A DNA stretch of 40,334 nt from Bacillaceae bacterium SAS-127 (GTDB lineage Bacteria > Bacillota > Bacilli > Bacillales > Domibacillaceae). Made by a program: the position numbers and the translations under genes. Under the pieces are notes generated by a model, which was not told the DNA's origin, ran no database searches, and saw nothing but the letters and a program-made list of their open reading frames with translations. Positions 1 through 9,360 of the stretch are shown piece by piece; the stretch's first letter is position 1; every line of letters starts with the position of its first letter. The stretch covers positions 1 through 40,334 of the forward strand of contig NKXN01000008.1 in NCBI GenBank assembly GCA_002261155.1, read 5' to 3'.

Positions 1-80
1 TAAATTATTAAAGTATCTTTTAGAATATAACGAAGTGTTGAAACAAATTTTTTCAGCTTCAATGGTGAGGAGTGAATAAT

Positions 81-269
81 ATGCCAAAAAAATGTGTTGT
101 TTCTGGTCGTAAAGCTCGTTCCGGCAACGCTCGTTCCCACGCTATGAACGCTAACAAGCGTACTTGGGGTGCTAACCTTCAAAAAGTTCGCATTCTAGTA
201 GATGGAAAACCTAAACGTGTTTGGGTTTCTGCAAGAGCATTAAAATCCGGAAAAGTTGAGCGTGTATAA
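81..269 (+). CDS. rpmB: 50S ribosomal protein L28
   Basis: This 62-residue protein is large-subunit ribosomal protein bL28. It starts [10 protein letters not shown] and holds the family block [20 protein letters not shown] and the tail [18 protein letters not shown]-type start nine bases upstream would add three residues, but the ATG at 81 is preferred because GGTGAGGAG lies 8 bases upstream and because L28 proteins begin M-x-x-K/R-C. The N-terminal part has a single Cys (C5), so it looks like the zinc-free form. It is one of only two plus-strand genes here and converges with spoVM, as in B. subtilis. A strong hairpin terminator follows directly. Its promoter would lie in the first 70 bases or left of the window; I could not call one. 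Confidence 0.97.
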   Translation: MPKKCVVSGRKARSGNARSHAMNANKRTWGANLQKVRILVDGKPKRVWVSARALKSGKVERV

Positions 270-281
270 TACTTTTCAATG

Positions 282-312
282 AAAAAAACCAGCTGCATGC
301 AGCTGGTTTTTT
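282..312. terminator. Bidirectional intrinsic terminator between rpmB and spoVM
   Basis: A perfect 20-base palindrome (ACCAGCTGCA followed by its complement, 288-307) is flanked by seven A on the left and six T on the right. Read on the plus strand it ends rpmB; read on the minus strand it ends spoVM with an equally good U tract. It lies 12 bases after the rpmB stop and 40 bases after the spoVM stop. Confidence 0.93.
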
Positions 313-352
313 CTATTCTACCCTATTCATCTATTCTCAGCGTTGAACGACT

Positions 353-430
353 TCACTTTTTGAATGTTCCAAGCATCGCACGAACAATCCCACCTAAAAA
401 TTTAGGTAATTTAATGGTATAAAATTTCAT
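353..430 (-). CDS. spoVM: Stage V sporulation protein M
   Basis: This 25-residue peptide begins MKFYTIKLPKFLGG and ends VRAMLGTFKK. It is almost the B. subtilis SpoVM sequence, which is 26 residues. SpoVM is an amphipathic helix that recognises the convex outer forespore membrane, anchors SpoIVA for spore coat assembly and inhibits FtsH. The conserved Pro9, Gly-Gly and the basic/hydrophobic pattern needed for curved-membrane binding are all visible. A strong ribosome binding site, GGAGGGGTGG, lies just upstream of the ATG. It is small enough to be missed by gene finders. It sits between thiN and rpmB as in B. subtilis and shares its terminator with rpmB. A sigma-E promoter is expected inside the end of thiN but I could not assign one confidently. 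Confidence 0.95.
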   Translation of the reverse strand: MKFYTIKLPKFLGGIVRAMLGTFKK

Positions 431-456
431 GATTGCCACCCCTCCAATATAGAACT

Positions 457-1112
457 TCAACCATCAGAGCTTCTTATCACCATAAGTATGCCAGAAGCAA
501 AAGAAAAAGTACCACTTTCTTGGTCTAGCTCATTGCTAACGTACAAAGTTGAACCTGGCTGAACGATATGATTGCTTAGCGGATATTTAAATCCCTTTAA
601 TGTAAAATTAGTCACCGTATTCGTGATAGCAAAAAAAGAAAAATATTTTTTCCGCTATCTCCAAACACAGTATATGTACCTGGCCCATAAAGAGATACAC
701 AATTTTGTTTATCCACTAGCTCTATTTTTGTTGCAGATGCCATAATATCCTTATTCATGAGTAAGCTAATCGTGCCGAAAAAATGATCAAGTCTGCCACC
801 TGTTGCACCAAAAATAACGATCGACTCTGGCTCCTGCTGCATTGCCCACATAATGGCTAGCTCTAGGTCTGTTTCATCCTTTTCAGCAGGAAAACGCTGA
901 ATATGCTCTTGTGCCACAGCGGACTCAATCACTTTCCATTCCGTGTCCGTAACGGAATCAAAATCACCAATCGCTATTTTAGGCGTAATGCCTCTTTCTA
1001 ATAAGTAGATTGTGCCGCGATCGACTCCTACAAAGATGGTATCTTCTGTATAATGGCTTTGTAAATCAGCCAATTCCGTTTCCGGGCCACCAGCAACTAC
1101 AGCAATTCTCAT
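457..1112 (-). pseudogene. thiN: Thiamine pyrophosphokinase, frameshifted near the C-terminus
   Basis: ThiN transfers pyrophosphate from ATP to thiamine, making thiamine diphosphate. The N-terminal catalytic part is intact: VVAGGP at the start, VGVDRGT, AIGDFDSV and FGATGGRLDH. The open frame stops at 612 after 166 codons, whereas family members are about 210-220 residues. The missing C-terminal part (beginning FSFFAITNTVTNFTLKGFKY, with LYVSNEL and GILMVIRSS) is encoded directly downstream in another frame and runs to a stop at 457. Adding one A to the six-A run at 646-651 (T on the plus strand) joins the frames into a 218-residue protein. So this is a single-base loss, either real or a sequencing error. 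The start has the RBS GAGGGGG. A terminator separates the gene from rpe. Confidence 0.88.
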
Positions 1113-1132
1113 ATTAAAACCCCCTCGGTACG

Positions 1133-1160
1133 AAAAAAGGAACCGAATGAAACGGCTCCT
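1133..1160 (-). terminator. Intrinsic terminator between rpe and thiN
   Basis: On the minus strand AGGAGCCG pairs with CGGTTCCT (one G-T wobble) around a 7-base loop and is followed by six T. It ends the transcript running from gmk through rpe. Because it lies only about 20 bases before the thiN start, thiN must rely on read-through or on a promoter inside rpe. The opposite strand also has a T-rich tail (CTCTCTTTTT), so some bidirectional activity is possible. Confidence 0.75.
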
Positions 1161-1183
1161 CTCTTTTTAAATGGCTACTCACA

Positions 1184-1837
1184 TCATTCAGCAGCTGCTC
1201 TAATCTCCTCAATTGCTTGCTTGCGATCTTCTTTATTGTAAACGGCAGAACCAGCCACTAAAATGCTCGCTCCCGCCTCTGTGCAAAGCTTCGCTGTTTC
1301 GATGTTGACACCACCATCAATTTCAATTTCAATGCCCAATCCTTTTTCATCAATCATTTGTTTCACTTGACGAATTTTCGGAACGACGGAGTGAATAAAC
1401 GATTGTCCCCCAAATCCAGGGTTCACGGTCATAAGTAGCACCATATCGATATCTTCTAAAATGTGTTCAATCATCTGAGCGGGCGTTGCTGGATTAAGAA
1501 CGACGCCTGCTTTAACCCCATGAGAACGAATCAATTGAATGGTACGATGAAGATGAGGACACGCCTCCACATGAACGGTAATATAATCGGCTCCTGCTTT
1601 GGCAAACGCTTCAATGTATTGATCAGGATTCTCGATCATTAAGTGAACATCAAGTGGTAACTTCGTAATTGGACGAATGGCATCAACAATGAGCGGTCCG
1701 ATCGTAATATTCGGAACGAAATGACCATCCATGACATCCACATGAATAATGTCGGCTCCTCCCATTTCTACATCTTTTATTTCCTCTCCCAACCGGGAAA
1801 AATCAGCGGATAAAATCGACGGTGCTATTTTGACCAT
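1184..1837 (-). CDS. rpe: Ribulose-phosphate 3-epimerase
   Basis: This 217-residue TIM-barrel enzyme interconverts ribulose 5-phosphate and xylulose 5-phosphate in the pentose phosphate pathway. The opening APSILSADF contains Ser7. The metal and catalytic ligands are in order: His32 and the catalytic Asp34 in HVDVMDGHFVPN, His65 in DVHLMI, and the second catalytic Asp174 in EIDGGVN. The phosphate-binding glycine loop NPGFGGQSF is also present. Length is normal for the family. The ATG at 1837 is 2 bases after the rsgA stop, and the RBS GAGG lies inside the last codons of rsgA, so the two genes are probably translationally coupled. The order prkC-rsgA-rpe-thiN is the standard Bacillus arrangement. 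Confidence 0.97.
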   Translation of the reverse strand: MVKIAPSILSADFSRLGEEIKDVEMGGADIIHVDVMDGHFVPNITIGPLIVDAIRPITKLPLDVHLMIENPDQYIEAFAKAGADYITVHVEACPHLHRTIQLIRSHGVKAGVVLNPATPAQMIEHILEDIDMVLLMTVNPGFGGQSFIHSVVPKIRQVKQMIDEKGLGIEIEIDGGVNIETAKLCTEAGASILVAGSAVYNKEDRKQAIEEIRAAAE

Positions 1838-1839
1838 AA

Positions 1840-2721
1840 TTAATACCTCGGCTTTCTCTCTTTTATTTCTTCCACGAATTGCAAATAATGCTCATAGCGG
1901 TAAGTAGGAAGATCACTCTGTTCAACTGCACCTTTAATGGCACATTTTGGTTCATTCACATGCAAACAGCCTCTAAATTTACAGTCATGGCTCAGCTTGA
2001 CCATTTCAGGAAAACAAAACGGCAAATCCTCTACCTCTATATCTGTAAATTCTAACGAACTAAAACCAGGAGTATCAGCAACAAGACCGTTGTCTACATG
2101 AATTAACTCCACATGTCTGGTCGTATGCTTCCCGCGCCCAAGAGAATCGGATATTTCATCCGTTTTCAATCCAAGCTCTGGACGAAGAGCGTTGAGCAAG
2201 GATGATTTACCCACTCCTGACTGACCGGCAAACACCGACGTTTTTCCTTGTAAAAAAGAACGGACCTCTTCTAAATTCATTTCATCTTCGGAAGAAGTTA
2301 AAACAACATGATAACCAAAAGCTCGATATTGTTCAGCAAATTGCTGAATCGCTTCTGCTTGCTGCTTCGTTAGCAAGTCCATCTTCGTGATACAAATGAT
2401 TGGTTCAATCTGCTTCGACTCAATTAATACTAAAAAACGATCGAGTAAGGCTGTACTAAAATCCGGTCGAACAGCGGAAAAAACAAGAATCGCTTGATCT
2501 ACATTAGCAATAGGTGGTCTAACGAGTTCATTTTTTCTTTCTTGAACGGCTAGAATATATCCTTCTTGATCATTATCTGCTTGGTATTCTACATAATCGC
2601 CAACAAGTGGTGAGACTTTCTTTTTACGAAAATTCCCCCGTCCTCGGCACTGAACAAGCCGTTCACCATCTAAAACATAATAAAAACCACTTAAAGCTTT
2701 AACAATCTTTCCTGCTGGCAT
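1840..2721 (-). CDS. rsgA: Ribosome small-subunit-dependent GTPase A (YloQ/CpgA)
   Basis: RsgA is a circularly permuted GTPase that checks late maturation of the 30S subunit. In this 293-residue protein an N-terminal OB fold (about 1-70) is followed by the permuted GTPase motifs: G4 TKMD (112-115), G1 GQSGVGKSS (166-174) and G3 DTPG (216-219). A C-terminal zinc motif follows with Cys247, Cys252, His254 and Cys260. In B. subtilis the protein is also phosphorylated by PrkC and linked to cell shape; that is family knowledge, not visible here. Its ATG overlaps the prkC stop (TAATG), and the RBS GGAGG is formed by the last prkC codons, indicating coupling with the kinase gene. Confidence 0.97.
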   Translation of the reverse strand: MPAGKIVKALSGFYYVLDGERLVQCRGRGNFRKKKVSPLVGDYVEYQADNDQEGYILAVQERKNELVRPPIANVDQAILVFSAVRPDFSTALLDRFLVLIESKQIEPIICITKMDLLTKQQAEAIQQFAEQYRAFGYHVVLTSSEDEMNLEEVRSFLQGKTSVFAGQSGVGKSSLLNALRPELGLKTDEISDSLGRGKHTTRHVELIHVDNGLVADTPGFSSLEFTDIEVEDLPFCFPEMVKLSHDCKFRGCLHVNEPKCAIKGAVEQSDLPTYRYEHYLQFVEEIKERKPRY

Positions 2722-4700
2722 TACATTCCTCCTTGGTTCTCTCCCGTATTTTCTGGGTATGGAATCGTTTCATCAAAAATCACTCGTTGATCACGAATCA
2801 CTTTATAGCCTGCTTTACTCCCTTTAGAAACAATAAATTCTAATGTTTTCTTCGTTTCCTCTTGGATCGAAAATACTTCATAAGGCTCAGTCATGCTGTG
2901 ATTCATATCTTCAATATATATTTGTACTTCTTGAGGAGTTCCGAATTCATCTGGCTCATACGGAATCGTAATTTCTTTCGTCACAGTGACTGGTGGAATT
3001 TCTCTTGCTCCTTTTGAAAGCATCACTTCCACTTTGTCTCCTTTTTCTAACTTCGTCCCTTGCTCCGGGGTTTGAGATAAAACGAGCCCTTGCCCGACCT
3101 TATCTGAATACTCTTCACCAGCAATGACGATATTTAACCCTGTAGATTTTGCATAATCCTTTAAGCTTTTTTCATTATATTCCGTCAAGTCAATTAATGA
3201 AATTTTCTCTGGACCTAGACTAACGGTAAATGATAATACCGTCTCTTCTGGAATTACTTCGTCCGATGCTTCAGGATTTTGATCAATAATCGTTCCCGCT
3301 TCGCTTTCATCATAGACGCTTTCTTTACGAATTTCCTTAAACTCATATTTATCGAGTGATTTAGCTACTTCTTCGTATCGTTTACCTTCGTAATCATCAA
3401 GCGTAAATGTTTCTTTCCCACTGCTTATATAAATATTGACGTTTGACCCTTCTTGAGCGATCCGTCCTGCACTAGGTTTTGTTTTAATGACTTTTCCTTC
3501 AGCAATTTCATCACTAAATCGTTCATGTGTTTCCTTGACAACGAAGCCGCTTGTTACTAATTCTGACACCGCTTCATCTAATTTCTTCCCCTTCACATCT
3601 GGAATTTCTATCTCTTGTGGTCCTAACATGCTAGGAACTAACACTGCCGCTAACCCGCCTAAAACAATAAGAAAAGACATAATTAACAAGATAAGCGGCC
3701 ATTTTTTTGTCGGTTTCTTATCTAAAGGTTCACCAGTTATCACTTCTTGTTTCGGTTCAGGTGTCGGTCGAATCATCGTCGTTTGCGTGTTTTCTGTTTG
3801 CTCTATCTGTTTAATAACCGGTAACGCTTTCGTTTCATCTTCATCTAGAGGCACTGTAAACTTTGGCTCATTGACTCGTTCAGGATCAAGCGCTGTTGAT
3901 AAGTCCTGCTCCATCTCTTCTAGCGAATGGTAGCGATGAAATGGATCTTTCGCCGTTGCTTTTAACACGATATTCTCAACGCTTTGCGGAATGGATGGAT
4001 TCCATCTTTTCATCGAAGGGGTTTCCGTTTGCAAATGCTTCAATGCAATCGAAACAGCCGATTCGCCTGAAAAAGGCAATTGCCCAGTTAATAATTCAAA
4101 CATCACGATCCCAAGAGCGTAAATATCTGATTTTTTCGTCGCCATGCCACCACGTGCTTGCTCTGGAGATATGTAGTGAACAGAGCCTAACACCGCATTG
4201 GTTTGCGTAATGGAGGTAGCACTTAACGCCATCGCAATACCAAAGTCAGTAATTTTCACATTCCCGTCAGCATCTACTAAAATATTTTGTGGTTTAATAT
4301 CACGATGAATAATAGAATTATGATGAGCAAAAGCCATCGCCGCCGAAAGCTGCTTCATAATATCGATCGCTTTTTCTACTGGAATTGGTGAAAGTTGCTG
4401 AATGTATTGCTTTAACGTCATACCCTCGACGTATTCCATGACGATATAGTTAATTCCTTCTTCTTCGCCAACGTCAAAAATATTGACGATGTTTGGATGG
4501 ACAAGGCTCGTAGCTGACTGCGCCTCTCTTTGAAACCGGCGAAGAAACTCTTCTTCATTGGCAAAATCTAAGCGCAACACTTTAATAGCTACTTCTCGCT
4601 CTAGGATCACATCCTTGGCTAAATAGACATTCGCCATGCCACCGCCGCCAACCATTTTAATGATTTTATAACGGCCATTTAATCGCTTTCCTATTAGCAT
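2721..4700 (-). CDS. prkC: Membrane Ser/Thr protein kinase with PASTA domains
   Basis: This 659-residue kinase senses peptidoglycan fragments and helps control spore germination and cell-wall homeostasis. A cytoplasmic Hanks kinase domain (about 10-270) has the glycine loop GGGGMANVYLA, Lys40, HRDIKPQN (132-139), DFG (152-154) and the activation-loop sequence GSVHYISPEQA. A linker and a single membrane segment (about 334-356) lead to three extracellular PASTA repeats (about 364-567) and a further C-terminal module. I chose the ATG at 4700 (MLIGKRLNGRY), which matches the start of B. subtilis PrkC and has GGGTGAG 7 bases upstream. A GTG at 4712 would add four residues and overlap the prpC stop, and is the main alternative. 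It follows its antagonist phosphatase gene prpC. Confidence 0.95.
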   Translation of the reverse strand: MLIGKRLNGRYKIIKMVGGGGMANVYLAKDVILEREVAIKVLRLDFANEEEFLRRFQREAQSATSLVHPNIVNIFDVGEEEGINYIVMEYVEGMTLKQYIQQLSPIPVEKAIDIMKQLSAAMAFAHHNSIIHRDIKPQNILVDADGNVKITDFGIAMALSATSITQTNAVLGSVHYISPEQARGGMATKKSDIYALGIVMFELLTGQLPFSGESAVSIALKHLQTETPSMKRWNPSIPQSVENIVLKATAKDPFHRYHSLEEMEQDLSTALDPERVNEPKFTVPLDEDETKALPVIKQIEQTENTQTTMIRPTPEPKQEVITGEPLDKKPTKKWPLILLIMSFLIVLGGLAAVLVPSMLGPQEIEIPDVKGKKLDEAVSELVTSGFVVKETHERFSDEIAEGKVIKTKPSAGRIAQEGSNVNIYISSGKETFTLDDYEGKRYEEVAKSLDKYEFKEIRKESVYDESEAGTIIDQNPEASDEVIPEETVLSFTVSLGPEKISLIDLTEYNEKSLKDYAKSTGLNIVIAGEEYSDKVGQGLVLSQTPEQGTKLEKGDKVEVMLSKGAREIPPVTVTKEITIPYEPDEFGTPQEVQIYIEDMNHSMTEPYEVFSIQEETKKTLEFIVSKGSKAGYKVIRDQRVIFDETIPYPENTGENQGGM

Positions 4701-4708
4701 TCTCTTAC

Positions 4709-5458
4709 TCACCCACTTTCAAGGCCAGCAGAATGTTTGAGAATCACAAGTGTAATATTGTCTTCCCCACCTTTTTCGTTTGCCAATTGAACAAATGAAT
4801 CAGCTTTTTCTAATAAGGAAAGGTTATTTTTCAAAATTGCTTGCATTTCTTGCTGTGCCAGTTTGTTAGATAAGCCATCTGAACAAAGAAGCATATAATC
4901 TCCTTGTTCAAAGGTAATCGTATGATAATCAGCTGTGACATGATCATTCGTTCCGAGAGCACGAGTCAGCACATTTTTCCGAGGATGATGTTCTGCTTCT
5001 TCTTTCGTAATCTCTCCTGATTTGACTAACTCATTCACAAGCGAATGATCGTCCGTCACTTGCTTAAAGCCATCATCATTGAGTAGATAGCAACGGCTGT
5101 CTCCAATATTGGCAATCGTACAAAAATTAGTGGTGCATAAAGCAGCAACAAGCGTCGTCCCCATCCCATTACATTCTTGGTGACTGCTTGCATGGGACAA
5201 AATTCGCTCATTGATCTGCCGAATAGTTGATTCTAGCCATTGTTCGGCTTGAGTAGCACTTTCAATTTTGTCTACATTTTTCCACATCGACTTCATTGAC
5301 TCAATTGTGAGTTGGCTAGCAATATCACCAGCATTATGACCACCCATGCCATCTGCTACGATGGCCAGGTAGTCATTGGCGGCATTGATAAATACTCCAC
5401 CATTGTCTTCATTATGAGCTCGAATTCGGCCTTTATCTGTCCGAAAGACGGAATCCAT
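4709..5458 (-). CDS. prpC: PP2C-type protein Ser/Thr phosphatase, PrkC partner
   Basis: This 249-residue PPM-family phosphatase removes phosphate from PrkC and PrkC substrates. The metal-binding motifs are visible: HNED near residue 15, VADGMGGHNAGD (Asp36-Gly37), LLCSDGLSNKL and the C-terminal GGEDNITLV. It has no membrane segment, so it should act in the cytoplasm. The RBS GAGGTGAG sits 6-10 bases before the ATG and overlaps the rlmN stop codon, and the prpC stop lies 8 bases before the prkC start. The phosphatase-kinase pair in one transcript is the conserved arrangement in Firmicutes. Length is close to the 254 residues of the B. subtilis protein. Confidence 0.97.
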   Translation of the reverse strand: MDSVFRTDKGRIRAHNEDNGGVFINAANDYLAIVADGMGGHNAGDIASQLTIESMKSMWKNVDKIESATQAEQWLESTIRQINERILSHASSHQECNGMGTTLVAALCTTNFCTIANIGDSRCYLLNDDGFKQVTDDHSLVNELVKSGEITKEEAEHHPRKNVLTRALGTNDHVTADYHTITFEQGDYMLLCSDGLSNKLAQQEMQAILKNNLSLLEKADSFVQLANEKGGEDNITLVILKHSAGLESG

Positions 5459-5464
5459 CTTTAC

Positions 5465-6556
5465 TCACCTCGTTTCTTCTTTTCGCTCTTTGGCACGAAG
5501 CTGGCCACATGCTGCATCAATATCATGACCATGTTCACGGCGAATCGTGACGTTAACTCCGTGCTTTTTCAACGTCTTTTCAAACTCAAAAATTTGATTT
5601 TTCGGTGTTCGGACATAATCACGTTCAGGGACATAGTTAACTGGAATTAAGTTGACATGACATTTGATGCCCTTGATTAAGCGGGCCAGCTCTTCTGCAT
5701 GCTCGACAGAATCATTTTCCCCACCGAACAAACCATACTCAAAACTGACTCTTCGTCCTGTTTTATTGACGTAATAACGAACGGCTTCCATTAAATCAGC
5801 AAGCTTGTACGCTTTATTGATTGGCATTAATTTTGTTCGTAATTCATTGTTAGCCGCATGTAAAGAGATGGCAAAATTAATTTGCATATTCTCATCAGCA
5901 AATTTGTAGATTTTCGGAATGATTCCACTAGTGGATACCGTAATATGGCGAGCACCTATGTTGAGTCCTTTATCATGATTAATGATTTTTAAGAAAGCAA
6001 GCATTTGATCGTAGTTATCAAATGGCTCACCGATCCCCATAATGACAACGGAGCCCACACGTTCTTCGCTTTCATCAAGCGCTTGCTGAACCTTCACCAC
6101 TTGGGCAACAATTTCTCCGGCTTCTAGGTGGCGTTTTAACCCTCCAAGTGTAGAGGCACAAAATGTACAGCCAATCCGGCATCCTACTTGAGTTGTGACA
6201 CATACAGAATTGCCATATTCATGGCGCATTAAAACCGTTTCAATGGAATAACCGTCATGAAGCTCAAATAAAAATTTGATCGTTCCATCTGCCGATTCTT
6301 GTTGGACAAGTGTTTTTAATGTAGTGATCGTGAAATGAGCAGCTAGTTTCTCCCTTAATGCTAAAGATAAATTCGACATATCTTCAAAAGTAGCTACTCT
6401 TTTCTTATATAACCAATCAAAAATTTGTTCTGCCCGAAATGCTTGTTCCTTTTGTTCCTTTAACCAACCTTTCAAATCTGCCAACTGCAAAGAATAAATG
6501 GATGGGAGCTGCGGCTCGTTTGCTGATGAATCTTTTTGTAATTTTGTCTGCTCCAT
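5465..6556 (-). CDS. rlmN: 23S rRNA (adenine-2503-C2) methyltransferase
   Basis: RlmN is a radical SAM enzyme that methylates C2 of A2503 in 23S rRNA and A37 in some tRNAs. The 363-residue length equals that of the B. subtilis protein. The iron-sulfur motif is C126-x3-C130-x2-C133 in [12 protein letters not shown]. The two cysteines used in the methyl-transfer cycle are Cys119 (SVCVTTQ) and Cys350 (DAACGQL). [11 protein letters not shown] is the SAM-binding GEP motif. It starts 2 bases after the rsmB stop with an AAGAAGG ribosome binding site inside the end of rsmB. A Cfr-type resistance enzyme is the only close alternative, but context and motifs fit housekeeping RlmN. Confidence 0.97.
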   Translation of the reverse strand: MEQTKLQKDSSANEPQLPSIYSLQLADLKGWLKEQKEQAFRAEQIFDWLYKKRVATFEDMSNLSLALREKLAAHFTITTLKTLVQQESADGTIKFLFELHDGYSIETVLMRHEYGNSVCVTTQVGCRIGCTFCASTLGGLKRHLEAGEIVAQVVKVQQALDESEERVGSVVIMGIGEPFDNYDQMLAFLKIINHDKGLNIGARHITVSTSGIIPKIYKFADENMQINFAISLHAANNELRTKLMPINKAYKLADLMEAVRYYVNKTGRRVSFEYGLFGGENDSVEHAEELARLIKGIKCHVNLIPVNYVPERDYVRTPKNQIFEFEKTLKKHGVNVTIRREHGHDIDAACGQLRAKERKEETR

Positions 6557-6558
6557 TA

Positions 6559-7896
6559 TTATACCTTCTTTCTAAATTTACTGATAAAGAACCCATCTCC
6601 GCCAAAGTCTTGCGGAAACACTTGTAGCATGTGACCTGTTGTTAACGCTTGAATCTCAGGAGGTAAATGATCCAATGCTGCTGGTTCAAACTCAGAGTTA
6701 GAGGCTAGAAATTTCGCTACTGTGCCTTCATTTTCTTCACGATCGACCGTACATGTACTATACACGAGTACTCCACCTTCTTTTAACAAAGGTGTGACTG
6801 CCTGTAAGATAGCTAATTGTACATTTTGTAAAGTAAGAAGGTCTTCTTCCTTCTTAGCATATTTAATATCCGGCTTTCTGCGAAGAACACCAAGGCCAGA
6901 GCAAGGAGCATCGACTAAAATCCGATCAAAGCTTTCTTTCGGAAACATCTCTCCTGCTTTTCGACTATCAAGCGCTTTTGCTTCCACATTTTCTAACCCT
7001 AGTCTTTCAGTATTTTCTTTAATTAATTTAATTTTATGTTCATGTAAATCAAGAGCGATTACCTTTCCTGTCTGTTGCAACTTCTCCGCTATATGCGTCG
7101 TTTTCCCTCCAGGAGCTGCACAGGAATCAAGTATCACCTGATCTTGTTGAATATCAAGTGCATAAGCAACTATCATTGAGCTTTCATCTTGAATCGTAGC
7201 AAGTCCTTTTGCAAACACTTCCGAGCGAGCGATATTTCCTTTCAAAATTCGAATCGCTTCTGGAATAAACGGACTCGGTTCCACTTGAAACCCCTCTTCT
7301 TGTAACTTTTGAATTACTTCATCGCGACTGGCTTTCGTCGCATTCACCCGAATCGTTTGCATCGGTGCGATTAAGTTCAATTCACACATTGCTTTCGTTT
7401 TTTCAGCTCCAAATTGAGCCATCCATCTTTGAACGAGCCAAAGAGGATGACTGGTCGCAATCGATATGCGTTCTGCCTCATCTTTAATTTGAGCAAGGTC
7501 CTGCAGCCCTTCTCGCTGAATCGAACGAAGCACTCCGTTGACTAAACCACTAATTCCTTTATGCCCCTTCGCCTTCGCAATTTCAACCGCTTCATGAATA
7601 ACCGCTCGCTCTGGCACTTTATCGAGATAGACCATTTGATAGACCGACATGCGTAACAGCTGTCTCACCCATGAATCAATTTTCTTCTTCAAAAACGGAG
7701 CTAAATAAAAATCAAGTGTCATTTTTCGTTGGATCGTACCGTAAGCGATCTCTGTTAGTAGAGCAGCATCTCTTCCTGAAAGGGCATTTTTTTCTATTGC
7801 TGAATGCAGTAACAGATTGCTGTAGGAATGATTTTTCTCTACTGATTGTAACAAATCGAGTGCAATTTCACGCACTTGTTTCTTCTTTTGTTTCAT
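6559..7896 (-). CDS. rsmB: 16S rRNA (cytosine-967-C5) methyltransferase
   Basis: RsmB (Sun) makes m5C967 in 16S rRNA. The 445-residue protein has an N-terminal NusB-like RNA-binding domain (about 1-140) and a Rossmann methyltransferase domain. The SAM-binding motif [15 protein letters not shown] lies near 257-271. The two cysteines of the m5C mechanism are Cys332 in VDAPCSGLG and the catalytic Cys382 in [11 protein letters not shown]. It follows fmt with one base between stop and start. The fmt-rsmB pairing is conserved across many bacteria. No RBS stronger than AGGAGAAT just upstream is seen, consistent with coupling to fmt. Confidence 0.97.
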   Translation of the reverse strand: MKQKKKQVREIALDLLQSVEKNHSYSNLLLHSAIEKNALSGRDAALLTEIAYGTIQRKMTLDFYLAPFLKKKIDSWVRQLLRMSVYQMVYLDKVPERAVIHEAVEIAKAKGHKGISGLVNGVLRSIQREGLQDLAQIKDEAERISIATSHPLWLVQRWMAQFGAEKTKAMCELNLIAPMQTIRVNATKASRDEVIQKLQEEGFQVEPSPFIPEAIRILKGNIARSEVFAKGLATIQDESSMIVAYALDIQQDQVILDSCAAPGGKTTHIAEKLQQTGKVIALDLHEHKIKLIKENTERLGLENVEAKALDSRKAGEMFPKESFDRILVDAPCSGLGVLRRKPDIKYAKKEEDLLTLQNVQLAILQAVTPLLKEGGVLVYSTCTVDREENEGTVAKFLASNSEFEPAALDHLPPEIQALTTGHMLQVFPQDFGGDGFFISKFRKKV

Positions 7897-7897
7897 C

Positions 7898-8842
7898 CTA
7901 TTCTCCTAACTGCTTGCCGATCGGTAAATCTGCACCGGCTCCTCGTAAATACTGCTGGGCAGACATTCTCTTTTTCCCTGAAGGTTGTAAATCTGTCACT
8001 TTAATCGCTGTCTCGTTTCCTGTCGCCACGATAAAGCCATCATCTTCAATGGAAAGGATCGTACCAGCTGACACCTCTTTATTAGTAAGGACTTTTTCCC
8101 CCCACCAAATTTTCATTACTTTTCCATCTAGCTGTGTATAAGCGACTGGCCACGGATGAAGTCCACGAATATGGTTATAGATGTCTTCCCCATTTCTTGA
8201 CCAATCAATCCTTTCTTGCTCTCTTTTAATATTAGAAGCAAATGTAGCTTGCTGCTCATCTTGTTGAACCGGCTGAATTTCACCTGCCAATAATTTTGGA
8301 AGTGTGTCCGATAGTAACTTAGAGCCAATCGCACTCAACTTATCATGCAAACTGCCGACATGATCCGTCTCTTCTATTATGACCTCCGCTTGACTAATGA
8401 TATCCCCAGCATCTAACTTTTCTGCCATATACATAATCGTGATACCCGTCTTTTCTTTTCCTTGTAGAATAGAATAATGAATCGGGGCTCCACCACGCAA
8501 TTCTGGAAGTAAGGAAGCATGAACATTGATGCATCCATGTTTCGGGGCTTCTAGTAGGTCATTCGGTAATAGTTGTCCGTAAGCAGCCGTCACAATAACA
8601 TCGGGCTGTAAATCAATGATTTGTTGAAGCTCTTCTGATGAGCGTAGTTTTTCAGGTTGAAAGACGGGAATGTCATGCTTTAACGCTTCTTCTTTCACCG
8701 GAGGCGGAGTCAACACTCGCTTTCTTCCAACTGGACGGTCTGGTTGTGTCACTACCGCTTGAATATGATAGCCATCTTGAATTAACGTTTGTAATACAGG
8801 GACAGAGAAATCCGGTGTGCCCATAAAAACAATATTCGTCAT
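7898..8842 (-). CDS. fmt: Methionyl-tRNA formyltransferase
   Basis: Fmt formylates the initiator Met-tRNA using 10-formyltetrahydrofolate. The 314-residue protein has the N-terminal start [11 protein letters not shown], the catalytic Asn106 and His108 in [17 protein letters not shown], and the catalytic Asp145 in KLDAGDI. The C-terminal OB-like tRNA-binding domain (from about 205) is complete. The start overlaps the def stop by 4 bases (ATGA). Def removes the formyl group that Fmt adds, so the pair forms one functional cycle and is commonly coupled in bacterial genomes. Confidence 0.97.
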   Translation of the reverse strand: MTNIVFMGTPDFSVPVLQTLIQDGYHIQAVVTQPDRPVGRKRVLTPPPVKEEALKHDIPVFQPEKLRSSEELQQIIDLQPDVIVTAAYGQLLPNDLLEAPKHGCINVHASLLPELRGGAPIHYSILQGKEKTGITIMYMAEKLDAGDIISQAEVIIEETDHVGSLHDKLSAIGSKLLSDTLPKLLAGEIQPVQQDEQQATFASNIKREQERIDWSRNGEDIYNHIRGLHPWPVAYTQLDGKVMKIWWGEKVLTNKEVSAGTILSIEDDGFIVATGNETAIKVTDLQPSGKKRMSAQQYLRGAGADLPIGKQLGE

Positions 8843-9324
8843 TCTGCTCCCTCCTTTTCTAATTGTTCTTCTGAAATATATTCCTCTACTTTTGAAGTAA
8901 ATAATACGCCATGTAAATGGTCAATTTCATGCAAAAGCGCTCTTGCTAAAAAATCATGTGCTTCGATTAAAAAATAGCGCCCTTTTATATCTTGCGCCTT
9001 CACTTTGACATAAGAAGGTCGAGTCACATACCCATATAATCCAGGAAAGCTGAGACAACCTTCTACGTCTGTCTGTTTTCCCTTTTCCTCTAAAACGACG
9101 GGATTAATTAACGGGATTAATCCATTTTCATCTTCTATGTCGACAAGCGCTACTTGCAGATCGACACCCACTTGCGGAGCAGCTAGTCCGACTCCATCTG
9201 CTTCAATCATCGTTTCATGCATATCACTTACTAGCTTTTTTAACTTTTTATTAAACTCCGTTACACGTGCGCATTCTTTTTCAAGAATATCAGCTGGAGC
9301 CTCTACAATCGGTAAATAGGCCAA
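8839..9324 (-). CDS. def: Peptide deformylase
   Basis: This 161-residue metalloenzyme removes the N-formyl group from nascent proteins. All three family motifs are present: [10 protein letters not shown] (44-53), EGCLSFPG with metal ligand Cys90, and HEIDH with His132, catalytic Glu133 and His136. The start is an unusual TTG at 9324. It is preferred because a strong GGAGGA lies 6 bases upstream and because no in-frame ATG precedes the conserved region; the nearby ATG in GGAGGATG is out of frame. It belongs to the type 1 group by length. It lies 36 bases after priA and overlaps fmt by 4 bases. Confidence 0.96.
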   Translation of the reverse strand: MAYLPIVEAPADILEKECARVTEFNKKLKKLVSDMHETMIEADGVGLAAPQVGVDLQVALVDIEDENGLIPLINPVVLEEKGKQTDVEGCLSFPGLYGYVTRPSYVKVKAQDIKGRYFLIEAHDFLARALLHEIDHLHGVLFTSKVEEYISEEQLEKEGAE

Positions 9325-9360
9325 ACAACATCCTCCTTAATCTCCTTGCAACATTTCACT

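Noticed and set aside
1-70. rpmB promoter
   Set aside because: TAGAAT near position 21 could be a -10, but its -35 would lie outside the window, so it cannot be supported.
612-1112. thiN as a naturally short 166-residue protein
   Set aside because: The remaining C-terminal sequence is preserved in the next frame, so truncation by frameshift is more likely than a short family variant.
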